Positions 17,319 through 25,655 of a stretch of DNA of 64,000 bases are shown here, in pieces. The notes beneath the pieces were generated by a model. It ran no database searches, was not told the DNA's origin, and was given only the letters and a program-made list of their open reading frames with translations. Origin of the DNA: an uncultured Pirellula sp. (GTDB taxonomy: Bacteria; Planctomycetota; Planctomycetia; Pirellulales; Pirellulaceae); the NCBI GenBank assembly GCA_903858115.1, contig CAIOHR010000280.1:1-64000 (forward strand). The letters are read 5' to 3'. Numbering within the stretch: position 1 is the first letter of the stretch; every line of letters starts with the position of its first letter. Made by a program: the position numbers and the translations under genes.

Positions 17319-17433
17319 CCGCCGACAAAAGTCAAAGTAGTAGGCACATTCCATGTGGCGTCCACCCGGAATTCCGGCAAATGTCCAAGAGCGGACAGCA
17401 GGACGAAGCGTGCCTGCCACTTTTTATCGGCGG
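17319..17433. repeat. Palindromic MITE/REP-like element, copy 1
   Basis: The left end CCGCCGACAAAAGTCAAAGT is mirrored by the right end, whose complement reads CCGCCGATAAAAAGTGGCAG, so the element has imperfect terminal inverted repeats. Internal palindromes include GGCACATTCCATGTGGCG. The complement of a second copy occurs at 20588-20696. Size and structure suggest a REP or miniature inverted-repeat element without coding capacity. Confidence 0.75.
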
Positions 17434-17467
17434 TTTCCCTGAAACGCAGTAGGTGGTGTGTACCGTT

Positions 17468-18334
17468 CTACGGCTGGTCTGTGGATAGTGCTTGAGTGCA
17501 ATGGTACGGGAGAGTACAGTCGTTTTGATTATCGGACTCTGCCTTCGTGAAAATTCTTGGAGCAGGCGATCTGATTGTTCCAAAAATAGTGGCAAACGAC
17601 ACGTCAGCAGCATCGCGACCGGTACCAATTCGAACCAGTCCCATCGGAATCGTCGTTCCAGACGGATCAAATATGTACCAACGGTTTCCCAAATAAACTT
17701 CCACGTACGCGTGAAAGTCCGGAGGCCCGAGGATGGGATCTGCCCCATAATCCGTTCCGGTAACGAATCGAGCCGGTATGCTCAATGCACGGCATAACGC
17801 TATCATCAGATGGGCGAAATCGCGACACACTCCCACTTGATTGATGATCGTATCAATGGCAGATGTGTTTGAGTTGGTCGTGTTCGAAGCAAAGGACACG
17901 TGATTGCGTACCCAGTTCTGAATCGCGAGCACACGCGAGTAGCCCTGCCATAATCCTCCGAATTCTCGGATTGCCAATTTGCTTAATCGATCGGACTCGC
18001 AATACCGGCTCGGATAGATGTAATGAAGTATGGATACCGGCAGTAAAGATATCGGGGTTTCCGGGATAGAATCAGGATCGACCAGACTATGGGCGACGTT
18101 GACCGTCGCGCAATAGTTAACGTTGAGTATTCCTGGATTTCCACGAAGCCGAAAGTATCGATTTCCGGAAACATTGTCGCGAAACATCTCCGGCGTGAGC
18201 GATTGGCTTAGCGACAGGTTTTCACTCACCACGTGCTGGCACGAAGTCTCAGCTGCATGCAAATTGAAGATAAAGTCGCAGCCCGGTTCCGAAACTTGGT
18301 AGCTCAGATCGATCTCCAATTGCATTCGAATCAC
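17468..18334 (-). CDS. Transglutaminase-like cysteine protease
   Basis: A 288-residue protein with a transglutaminase core. The triad is visible as Cys in QVGVCRDFAHLMIALCRALSIPARFVTG, His in PPDFHAYVEVYLGNRW and Asp in YIFDPSGTT. The N-terminal half (residues 1-150) is beta-rich, as in the bacterial transglutaminase N-domain, and contains RLRGNPGILNVNYCATVNV. Most bacterial members are peptidases rather than cross-linkers, and the partner is unknown here. It has no signal peptide, so it acts in the cytoplasm. The gene is convergent with the secreted protein at 16789, and its stop lies 34 nt beyond the palindromic element. No partner alpha-E or ATP-grasp gene is nearby. Confidence 0.88.
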   Translation of the reverse strand: MIRMQLEIDLSYQVSEPGCDFIFNLHAAETSCQHVVSENLSLSQSLTPEMFRDNVSGNRYFRLRGNPGILNVNYCATVNVAHSLVDPDSIPETPISLLPVSILHYIYPSRYCESDRLSKLAIREFGGLWQGYSRVLAIQNWVRNHVSFASNTTNSNTSAIDTIINQVGVCRDFAHLMIALCRALSIPARFVTGTDYGADPILGPPDFHAYVEVYLGNRWYIFDPSGTTIPMGLVRIGTGRDAADVSFATIFGTIRSPAPRIFTKAESDNQNDCTLPYHCTQALSTDQP

Positions 18335-18653
18335 AGTTCACCATTCCTACTACAAGTCTCGATCAAGGCTGTCGTATTGTAGGCTTAATGAAAAACAAGC
18401 GAGGGCAAAAGCCCCAATAGAGCAGGGAATTACGATCGCCTACACTATCGAAAGACGTGCCATCCATGAGGAACGTCTCGCCAATCCTGGGTGGATAGCG
18501 AATCGACTCGATTCAATTTCCCTCCTGCTACGACCGAGCGAGGCCGTGACCTACAACCTTGACCGCTTCCCTACATTCCCTGTATATTCCAGGTGTTGGC
18601 ACACCCTGGAAATGCTTTTCTAATAGTTCTCCTCAAGGTATTGGTCACTTCAA
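18335..18653. other. Divergent promoter region between transglutaminase and cysH
   Basis: A 319-base interval without a gene. The promoters of the minus-strand transglutaminase and of cysH must lie here. The only structure I see is the hairpin at 18587-18611 listed separately. No riboswitch consensus such as an S-box core is evident. Confidence 0.5.
18587..18611 (+). promoter_or_regulatory. Stem-loop in the cysH leader
   Basis: TTCCAGGTGT (18587-18596), loop TGGC and ACACCCTGGAA (18601-18611) pair over 10 bases with one bulge. It lies 42 bases before the presumed TTG start of cysH. No T-run follows, so it is more likely a leader structure or operator than a terminator. Confidence 0.4.
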
Positions 18654-19472
18654 TTGACAGATCGTCCTCGCCTCCTGCATAGCGCCGATGAAGGCAGCGA
18701 TCCCCCGGACGGACTGATCGGCTCTCTAGGGGCGAACCCACCTCTCTTTCCCACAGAAGAATTGCTTGCGGAGCTGCGAGAATGCAGCGAACGATTCGAG
18801 ACAGCTACGGCGGAAGAGATACTCGAATGGGCTGTCGGTCGATTCGGAGATAAGTTTACGATGGCAACAGCCTTCGGCCCCGAAGGGATGGTCATCCTTG
18901 AAATGCTGTCGAGAATTTCTCCAAAGACCTACGTATTCAATCTCGATACGGGTTATCAGTTTCCGGAAACATTGCAATTGCGAGAACTTGTGAAAGAAAA
19001 GTATGGGATCGAAGTCGATCTATTGAAGCCAGAACTTTCCGTTTTCCACTACGAAAAAGTGCACAACGGTCCTCTCTATCAAACAAATTCTAACCAGTGC
19101 TGCTTTGATCGAAAAATCAAAGTGTTGCAGCAGGCCGCGCTCGGACGACACGCATGGGCGAGTGCCATTCGCCGCGACCAAAGCCCGGACCGAGCAAAAG
19201 CTCCAATAGTCGCATGGGACAAGAAGTTTCATTTGGTCAAAGTCAGTCCACTTGCAAACTGGACGAAGTCGCAAGTTTGGAATCGAATCCTATTGAAGGG
19301 GAACGAAATCCCGTACAACCCGCTTCACGATGCTGGATACCCAAGCATAGGATGTTGGCCATGCACCCGCAAAGTAATGTTGGGCGAGGATGATCGTGCA
19401 GGTCGCTGGAGTGGAACGGCAAAGACAGAGTGCGGACTGCACACGTCGGATGATGGGCCATCGCATGGATAA
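18654..19472 (+). CDS. cysH: Assimilatory adenylylsulfate (APS) reductase CysH
   Basis: A 272-residue PAPS/APS reductase. The PAPS-reductase core is visible as TMATAFGPEGMVILEML (P-loop-like SGGKDS variant), the substrate loop is VFNLDTGYQFPETL, and the essential catalytic cysteine lies in the terminal ECGLHT. The cysteine pairs CCFDRK and GCWPC, the extra four cysteines typical of the [4Fe-4S] APS-using form, indicate that APS rather than PAPS is reduced. Sulfite produced feeds cysteine synthesis. The start is a TTG at 18654; no in-frame ATG precedes it and a stop lies upstream, but a shorter start cannot be excluded. The stop overlaps the DUF1854 start by 8 nt, a sign of translational coupling. 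Confidence 0.92.
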   Translation: MTDRPRLLHSADEGSDPPDGLIGSLGANPPLFPTEELLAELRECSERFETATAEEILEWAVGRFGDKFTMATAFGPEGMVILEMLSRISPKTYVFNLDTGYQFPETLQLRELVKEKYGIEVDLLKPELSVFHYEKVHNGPLYQTNSNQCCFDRKIKVLQQAALGRHAWASAIRRDQSPDRAKAPIVAWDKKFHLVKVSPLANWTKSQVWNRILLKGNEIPYNPLHDAGYPSIGCWPCTRKVMLGEDDRAGRWSGTAKTECGLHTSDDGPSHG

Positions 19473-19998
19473 CCCAGCAACATTCTCTGGCCTTTCCCAT
19501 GCAAAGATTGCCGATGTGCGATCTGCTTCAGGCGAATGGACGTTCCTACTTAGCTTAGATGCATGGGAACATCTTCAACTCACCGATAGTAAGGGGAGAA
19601 TTTACTCGAACGTCAATGTGATCCCGTTGTTTCCCGTGACTTCACCCCACGAAGGAATCTCCATTCTCAGCGAAGACCAAGACGAACTGCTTTGCATTGG
19701 ATCGATTTCAGAATTGCCAGCCGAGTATCGTGATTTGCTTCAATCGGAACTCTCTCTTCGTGAGTTTGTCCCAGTGATTCAACGAGTTTTGAGTGTGTCA
19801 GGTAAAACGGAACCTTGTGAGTGGGTGGTTGATACCAATCACGGGCGAACCACGTTCGTATTGAAGTCCGAAGAAGATGTACACCGAATCTCCGCCCAAA
19901 CGGTCAACATTTTAGATGCAAATGGGATGCGTTATCGTGTCGAAAATCTAAATGCACTCGACCGGAAGTCGAAAGCGTTCATCGAGTGGTATGTGTGA
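19465..19998 (+). CDS. DUF1854 protein, translationally coupled to cysH
   Basis: A 177-residue protein with the DUF1854 core: EWTFLLSLDAWEHLQLTDSKGR, HEGISILSEDQDELLCIGSI, the strongly conserved LREFVPVIQRVLSV, and TTFVLKSEEDVHRI, then a final ALDRKSKAFIEWYV. The family is small and of unknown function; it is often seen next to cyanophycin or ABC-transporter genes. Here it overlaps the end of cysH by 8 nt (ATGGATAA), so both proteins should be made together. The ATG at 19465 is preferred over one at 19390, which would overlap cysH by 83 nt. No membrane segment or signal peptide is visible. Confidence 0.85.
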   Translation: MDNPATFSGLSHAKIADVRSASGEWTFLLSLDAWEHLQLTDSKGRIYSNVNVIPLFPVTSPHEGISILSEDQDELLCIGSISELPAEYRDLLQSELSLREFVPVIQRVLSVSGKTEPCEWVVDTNHGRTTFVLKSEEDVHRISAQTVNILDANGMRYRVENLNALDRKSKAFIEWYV

Positions 19999-20006
19999 TT
20001 GAGGCC

Positions 20007-20540
20007 TCAAGAGTTTTCAATTCGGCTTCGAACGATTTTCATATGGTACGCGACGTGCCCCACTAACATGTAGCCAAGTGCTCTTACCGATACCTTGTGC
20101 TCTGACGCGACGCCAATGTTATCCCACGCGCATGGTGTGATTCTTCGCATCAGAAGCACGTTCGCATGACGAAGAAATTTCCATTCGTCCACTAGCGAAG
20201 CTAGCGTCGGGGCTTCGTAGTTGCAATTCTTAACATAGACGTCTTGGTCCATACCTGATTCTGGCTGGAAATCACCGCACGCGAATCGATGAAGCCTGTT
20301 TGCGAAGATTCGCTCCGTATCGATCATATGACCAACGACCTGTTTGATGGTCCATGTGTAAGGAGCATGCAATACAGTCGACTGCAACTCGGGCACGGAT
20401 GCAAAGAACTCTTGAAGCTCTAGCACTTGGGATGAAGCGCTCTCCAGGAGATCCCCCTCGGGTACATTCTGCACGTATGTGTCGTAGTAATCAAAATACT
20501 CTGACCTGTTTGGTCGATGATTGTAAGCAGGGATATTCAT
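20007..20540 (-). CDS. DinB-family (DinB_2) four-helix metalloprotein
   Basis: A 177-residue DinB-superfamily protein. The nickel/zinc-binding histidines appear in the expected places: the first in VVGHMIDTERIFANRL and the second pair in VGHVAYHMKIVRSRI near the C-terminus, with the four-helix topology suggested by the intervening amphipathic segments. The family includes thiol S-transferases and DNA-damage-inducible proteins; the substrate is unknown. The ATG at 20540 (MNIPAYNHRPNRSEYF) is chosen over an upstream ATG at 20579 because the first 13 residues are cysteine-rich and unlike the family. The second palindromic element lies about 48 nt upstream of that start. Confidence 0.87.
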   Translation of the reverse strand: MNIPAYNHRPNRSEYFDYYDTYVQNVPEGDLLESASSQVLELQEFFASVPELQSTVLHAPYTWTIKQVVGHMIDTERIFANRLHRFACGDFQPESGMDQDVYVKNCNYEAPTLASLVDEWKFLRHANVLLMRRITPCAWDNIGVASEHKVSVRALGYMLVGHVAYHMKIVRSRIENS

Positions 20541-20587
20541 ATTGGTTTCGGTGGATGGCTCGTGGCATTGGCACTCCAACGATGGAC

Positions 20588-20696
20588 TGAAAAAAGTAGC
20601 AGGCAGGCTCCGTCGTGCCGTCCGCTAATCGACATTTGTTGGGATTCTAAGTGGACGGTACATGGAATGTGCTTACTACTTTGACTTTTGTCGGCT
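20588..20696. repeat. Palindromic MITE/REP-like element, copy 2 (inverted)
   Basis: The reverse complement of this block matches 17319-17433 for most of its length: it contains GCCGACAAAAGTCAAAGTAG, then GCACATTCCATGT, and ends in GCCTGCCTGCTACTTTTTT. It lies in the promoter region of the DinB gene and downstream of the fusion gene at 20719, in opposite orientation to copy 1. Confidence 0.75.
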
Positions 20697-20718
20697 GTGT
20701 CTTTAACGTCGGGTAAGA

Positions 20719-23040
20719 CTACCGCAATTCAGGCCACTCCTGGATTGCGTTCGCGGCGCGATGGAGCATAGAGTCTAGCTCTTTCGCAAGCTTGTTGTTA
20801 GGCCCAGTGGCTGCACTCTCACGAGTATTGCATAGAGCGACCAGCGTAAGACCATCGTTTCGCCGAATGAGAATACTCGAGGTACCAGGAAGGGAGCCTG
20901 TATGCCAGTGATTGGACTCTCCATTGGCAAGCTTGACATTCATCCAACCGAGCGCGTAGGAACGATGATTCTCCGTCTCGGAGGTTGGTATGGATCGATC
21001 CAGCATCATCGCAATCGTGCTCGGTGACAAAACAGGACAGGATTCAGGCACATCGAATGCAGAACCAAATTTTGCTAAATCGGTCGCAGAAGCAACCCAG
21101 CCACCATGTGCATCCATCGACTCGAGATGCCATGCCCCATAGGGCGACGGGACAGACTCGCCAAGATTCGATTGAAAAACCGATGGGCTTGGTGTTGTGT
21201 GATAATAGCGAACCTCATTGGGCAGCCTCTCTTCCAATAAGGTATGTCCAATCCGCATCCCTTGAACTCCGATTGGTTTCAAAACATTCTTAGTCACATA
21301 TCCTTCGTACGTCTCGCCTGTCACGCTTTCAATGATTCGCCCGAGAAGACAGTATCCGAAATTGGAGTAGGCATATTTGCTTCCCGGATCATGGTCCAAT
21401 TTCGTTTTCATCATCGCAGAAATCGTTCCCCAGGTACCAGGTGGTGAGGGAACGGACAAATCTTTTGCAAATCGGGTGGAGGCAAACATTGGGTCGAACG
21501 ATTGATCGCGATCCCACCCTCCTCGATGCTGAAGCAGATTCTCAACGGTGATCTGGTTCCAACGATCGTCAATGGGCGTGTCAAGCCTTGTGGCCCATGC
21601 AAACGGAACCTTCAAGCAATCGACAACTCGATCCTCAAGCTGAAGATGGCCCCGCTCGACCAGTTGGAGAATCGCCACTGCCGTTATAGGCTTCGAAATA
21701 CTAGCGATTCGGAAAAGACTTTCTGGTTGTACAAGCTCCTTGGAAGAAACATCGGCAAAGCCGAATGCGTTCGCGTAAACAACTTTGCCGTGGCGAGCGA
21801 CTGCGAGCGAAGCACCTGGCACTTGGTGTTCCAACATGAGTTTCGACATCTCCGTACGAAACGGTTCCATACTGGACTCCATTGGACCGGAAAAAGGTAC
21901 TGAAGATTGATGGATCGCCGGCGAGGGAACAGAAAGTTGTTCTTTCGGTCTCTCGTCCAACAAAGTCATAGACAATGCCACCACAGCCCACGAGGAAGCA
22001 GCGATCGATATGAATTGATCCACACCATGAGGAAAGCCCGACTCATAAAACGTTTGAAAGGGCTTGGCTCGCGTCTTGACGTGCCATGAACCATCGGGTT
22101 TCTGAGTTGAGAGCAGGAAGGAAATGCCGTGTTGGATGGCATCATGATCGGTGGCGACATCACCGTAACGAAGAAGCGAGAAAAGGACCGTACTTGTGGC
22201 GTAGGCATCGCTTGCAAGCTCTTTCAATTGGCCCCATCCGCCATCCACTCGCTGCAGTTTTAGCAAATTCTGGACAGTGTTCTTCGTTAGTTCAGCAGAG
22301 CACTCGGTGTAATGCATCGCACCGAGTCGAAAGACAAAGTCCTCGGTTTCTGTTCCTGGATTCTCGTTCAGCCAAACTGCAATCTGTTTCTTGCGGTCTG
22401 CAAAAACATCAAGCGTCTCTTTTGTTGCGAACTGATCCAATGCGCGAAGAGCAACATAGGTTGCGGTAAAGTCGCTGTCAGAGGAGGGAGGTCGACCGCT
22501 GTGGTGATGCCAGCGGACATCCTCTTTCTGGAATTCGCTAAGAAACGCAGCAACTGTTTGTGTGATTTCGTCCGGCTTCCATTTGGCTTCATCCAATGCC
22601 CACAACGCGTAGCCGGCCGTCAGTGTCCCGCCACCTTGTCCTTTGCCTTTGCGGTAGTTCTCAATCCCTCGCTTAAGATGATCGTACGTATGAAGCGTTT
22701 GGCGTTGGAATGATTCTTCGTGGATTTCGAATCCCTTTGCCTTCGCGTGAGACATGGCAAAGACAGGTAACGCTTGGTTGTGACAGGTAAAGCATTCTCT
22801 CTTCTCAGCAGATCCATCTGCTCCCCGTTGAAGCAATGGCAATGCCCGCGTGATCGCAGACCTTACCGAATCTATATCGATTGTTTGCTGGAGTTCCGTA
22901 TTCTCTTGCGGTACCACAATCAGATTGGGCTTCGCAGAATTCGTTGCAGTCGCAGTTAGCTCATCTTGTGCCTGTAGTGATAAGGCGAACAAGCTGAACC
23001 CTAGAATGGTAGCGGCAGCAAACAAGGTGACAATTCGCAT
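20719..23040 (-). CDS. Fusion of squalene-cyclase-like repeat domain and class C beta-lactamase domain, with heme c site
   Basis: A 773-residue exported protein in two parts. The signal peptide is MRIVTLFAAATILGFSLFALSLQAQ. The first part (about residues 30-400) has a c-type heme motif CFTCH at 83-87 and alpha-alpha barrel repeats of the prenyltransferase/squalene-oxidase type, such as GGWGQLKELASDAYATSTVLFSLLR and DGSWHVKTRAKPF. The second part (about 420-760) is a serine beta-lactamase/class C-like domain with SISK at 447-450, YSN in AYSNFGYCLLG and HTG in HWHTGSLPGTSS, so the active site looks intact. Such domains often hydrolyse esters or D-amino peptides instead of antibiotics. The ATG at 23040 is chosen for its signal peptide; the open frame continues 69 codons upstream. 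Confidence 0.88.
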   Translation of the reverse strand: MRIVTLFAAATILGFSLFALSLQAQDELTATATNSAKPNLIVVPQENTELQQTIDIDSVRSAITRALPLLQRGADGSAEKRECFTCHNQALPVFAMSHAKAKGFEIHEESFQRQTLHTYDHLKRGIENYRKGKGQGGGTLTAGYALWALDEAKWKPDEITQTVAAFLSEFQKEDVRWHHHSGRPPSSDSDFTATYVALRALDQFATKETLDVFADRKKQIAVWLNENPGTETEDFVFRLGAMHYTECSAELTKNTVQNLLKLQRVDGGWGQLKELASDAYATSTVLFSLLRYGDVATDHDAIQHGISFLLSTQKPDGSWHVKTRAKPFQTFYESGFPHGVDQFISIAASSWAVVALSMTLLDERPKEQLSVPSPAIHQSSVPFSGPMESSMEPFRTEMSKLMLEHQVPGASLAVARHGKVVYANAFGFADVSSKELVQPESLFRIASISKPITAVAILQLVERGHLQLEDRVVDCLKVPFAWATRLDTPIDDRWNQITVENLLQHRGGWDRDQSFDPMFASTRFAKDLSVPSPPGTWGTISAMMKTKLDHDPGSKYAYSNFGYCLLGRIIESVTGETYEGYVTKNVLKPIGVQGMRIGHTLLEERLPNEVRYYHTTPSPSVFQSNLGESVPSPYGAWHLESMDAHGGWVASATDLAKFGSAFDVPESCPVLSPSTIAMMLDRSIPTSETENHRSYALGWMNVKLANGESNHWHTGSLPGTSSILIRRNDGLTLVALCNTRESAATGPNNKLAKELDSMLHRAANAIQEWPELR

Positions 23041-23336
23041 GATGGTGAGTCGATTCGAACCTGGGGTTGCGGAAAACGGACATAACGATTCTACCTGAAA
23101 TGACCAAAACATGGTTGGCAACGACAATGAGGTGATCGGCACAACAACAAAACATTCATAGGTCAACTGTCGATGAAACGTTGACGCAGCATTTCCGTTA
23201 TGGAGTGTCGCAAACCGTGCATTGTTGGTGCTACATGGATGTGGCACTAAAACAATAAAGTTGATTCTTGCGATTTCGCGAGGTGGACTTATCGGAGAAA
23301 GGAGGGATCCGCCGTTTCTGACTATTGGAGGATCCC

Positions 23337-23693
23337 ATGACCAAAAAAGATATTTTTCGGGTTGTTACACGCGCTGAAGATGGTTCGCTCAAAATCCGCG
23401 ACTTTCATTCAGCAGAACTGATCTTTCGTACGCATACGCAGATTGGTATCGATGACAGTAGCACCGATCTGGATCTTCGCGGTATGCCTGTTTTTCGTGG
23501 CCTCATCGGGCCTATGCCCGAGGGTAAGAACATTGTCAGGTACGAGACTCCTGAAGTTTTCGAGCTGATGACGAAAGAGTGGGCGACGAACAAACCCCGA
23601 AGACGGCGTCGATCCACCAAAGCCGTCAGCGAAGCCGCACCTGTCGTGCAAAACGAATGGGTATCGCCAAACCAATCTGTATCCAGCAGCTAG
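23337..23693 (+). CDS. Small hypothetical protein with Arg-rich segment
   Basis: A 118-residue protein starting MTKKDIFRVVTRAEDGSLKIRDFHSAELIF. The central part has STDLDLRGMPVFRGLIGPM and a basic PRRRRRSTK block before a Ser/Gln-rich tail. I do not recognise a family. A good Shine-Dalgarno (TGGAGG) precedes the ATG at 23337 by about six bases, which is rare in this window and argues strongly for a real gene. A TTG four codons upstream (23325) is an unlikely alternative. The basic block could bind nucleic acid, but this is inference. It is convergent with the vWA gene. Confidence 0.75.
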   Translation: MTKKDIFRVVTRAEDGSLKIRDFHSAELIFRTHTQIGIDDSSTDLDLRGMPVFRGLIGPMPEGKNIVRYETPEVFELMTKEWATNKPRRRRRSTKAVSEAAPVVQNEWVSPNQSVSSS

Positions 23694-23720
23694 AGACATG
23701 ATGTCAAAACGATAGTGAAT

Positions 23721-23761
23721 GGCATGAGACCGGAGGTCGACACATGTGCCTCCCGCATGCC
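23721..23761. terminator. Candidate bidirectional hairpin between convergent genes
   Basis: GGCATG-5 nt-GGAGG, loop, CCTCC-2 nt-CATGCC: two stacked stems with a small asymmetric internal loop. It lies between the convergent hypothetical and vWA genes. There is no U-tract, so it may be a transcript-end hairpin rather than a canonical terminator. Confidence 0.35.
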
Positions 23762-23827
23762 TCTTACAGGGCTACAAATGCGGCATTATGCTTGAGACTT
23801 CTTGACCTTATTGTCTCAGTTCGAAGA

Positions 23828-25393
23828 TCACTTCGTGGTTGATTTGTTGCGTTCTGGTCGTGCAACAAATCGATAGGATCCCGCGTTCTCGTTTGCTACT
23901 TTTCGCATCGCGCCAGCAAACTCTTCTTGAAAGAAATGAATCACGTGAATTGGTACTTTGGGACCGGGTTCCGACAAAATGTCGGCTGTTCTATTTACCT
24001 TGGAAAGATGTCTCGCAACGTCGGACCGCGTGTCGCCATCGAAAAGCATGAAGATGCCGTCTGGTTGCATGTCGATTGCTTTGTTCAATGAATCATTGGG
24101 AGGCCAACCTTCTTTTTGGATGGACGAACGACCGAGCCACTCGACTGCCTTTTGAATATTGGCCGGAGTTGCGTAGATCGGATATTCCTCCACTTTGCCA
24201 GGTTCAATGAAAAGGCTTTCGATCTCCTTTCCAAAAAACATCAGATGAAATCTCTGTGTTGGCTTCATACTCATCAAGGAGCGACCTATTTCTTGCTTCG
24301 CGGCCTCGAAGGCTCCATCCTTCTTCATGCTCGGTGAACAGTCAACGATGTAGACAAATGTATTGCCCGTAGCCTTGACCCCAAAGAACTCTGCCCCCAT
24401 GACTAGCTTATTCGATGGCGGTGTGCCTTTGCCGGACTCTAACGCTTGGGCAAGGGATTTCGATGTTGATGCGACAGTACTGGGAGAAGTTCCCATCGGC
24501 TCCAACGATGGTAAAGATAGATCAGACGGGAGTTTCGGCTCGATAGGATTGGAAACAGGCGGACTCAAATCTGCTTCTTCCATCATGCTAGGCATTTCTA
24601 ATGCAGTCTCCGTCAAGACCTCATCAGACTCGGCTGCGGCAGAAACGATCGCAATTTTTTTCTCACGGACCACTTGGCTGACAACAATGTAGCCCAGAAT
24701 CGGCACCGCGATGATATGCACCAAAAGACTAACCCAAATATGAGGTGCAGCGAATCTTCGCCAAACAGGTTGTTCTCGATCTCCTTTGAACTCAAGGGTA
24801 GAGGTGTCCACTCGATATTGTTCTTCGACTGACAATTCAGCTTCTGATCGTGGAACTGCGATCATCGGCGATGTCTTCTGCTCGATTTGCCGAGCCTCCA
24901 TCCGCCGAATCGCAGATTTCTCCATCGAGTGCCACGGGCTAATGCCGACTTCATCCCTATCCGGCTTAACCGCAGAAGGCGTTTCTGTGGATGCCTCTTT
25001 AGCGGAGGGCGCAGCGACCAATCTCGACTCTTCAATGCTCGTTGTCTCAACATCCGCCATCGACTCCTTCACGGCCATCGGCAAGTCGATTCGAATGTTC
25101 TGATCAACGAATGCCCCATGCATCTGTTTACTGATCGCATCCAAGGATCGATTCTCGAGTTTTGCTACACCTACTTTTCCACTGAGTGCAAACTCGCTTG
25201 ATCCGTTGAGCAGATCGCCATGGTTTTCTAGCCATTCTTGAAGCTTTGTGGAGTCGCCGGTCCTGGCTTCAGCCATGGCCATTTGCAATGTGTTGGCAGC
25301 AGCATGAAATAGCGCAGCCTTCTCCTGGTATTGCAATGAAGCCAGCGCATGTTCTGCGCGTTGAAAAAGGGTTCGATCGGCAGGAGTTTTCAT
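23828..25393 (-). CDS. von Willebrand factor A domain membrane protein
   Basis: A 521-residue protein. Residues about 1-150 are helical and include EHALASLQYQEKAALFHAAAN, resembling a short helical repeat. A single membrane segment follows (LLVHIIAVPILGYIVVSQVV, residues about 220-240). The C-terminal part is a vWA domain with a MIDAS-like site DCSPSMKKDG and a second acidic segment FDGDTRSDV; the threonine of the full MIDAS is not obvious. It likely presents the vWA domain outside the cytoplasm, as in BatA/BatB-like and planctomycete-specific proteins. The ATG at 25393 is uncertain: the open frame extends to 25555 and ATGs at 25411 and 25495 are alternatives. No MoxR ATPase is adjacent. Confidence 0.75.
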   Translation of the reverse strand: MKTPADRTLFQRAEHALASLQYQEKAALFHAAANTLQMAMAEARTGDSTKLQEWLENHGDLLNGSSEFALSGKVGVAKLENRSLDAISKQMHGAFVDQNIRIDLPMAVKESMADVETTSIEESRLVAAPSAKEASTETPSAVKPDRDEVGISPWHSMEKSAIRRMEARQIEQKTSPMIAVPRSEAELSVEEQYRVDTSTLEFKGDREQPVWRRFAAPHIWVSLLVHIIAVPILGYIVVSQVVREKKIAIVSAAAESDEVLTETALEMPSMMEEADLSPPVSNPIEPKLPSDLSLPSLEPMGTSPSTVASTSKSLAQALESGKGTPPSNKLVMGAEFFGVKATGNTFVYIVDCSPSMKKDGAFEAAKQEIGRSLMSMKPTQRFHLMFFGKEIESLFIEPGKVEEYPIYATPANIQKAVEWLGRSSIQKEGWPPNDSLNKAIDMQPDGIFMLFDGDTRSDVARHLSKVNRTADILSEPGPKVPIHVIHFFQEEFAGAMRKVANENAGSYRFVARPERNKSTTK

Positions 25394-25655
25394 GATGGGC
25401 GGGACTCGCATGAACAACAGACTGGCTGTTTTTTGACCCTCGATTATCGGACAAGCGACAAGGGCGGTCAAGCGAATGCAATTCTCTGCTCTCATCAAAA
25501 AGGTGGGATTTCTTCGACTCCTCACACCCCTAGTCTGGGACATTTGCCAGAACATTTCCGCGTACCTGCAAATCTGAGTATTTAGGCTGAATTGCCTTTA
25601 GCAACTTTGACGAAACCACCATTACACGGAAGACTCTCGGCATAGTAGGGGCGCT

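Noticed and set aside
23041..23075. GATTCGAACC suggestive of a tRNA T arm
   Set aside because: The flanking sequence does not pair into acceptor or anticodon stems; it is the leader of the fusion gene.
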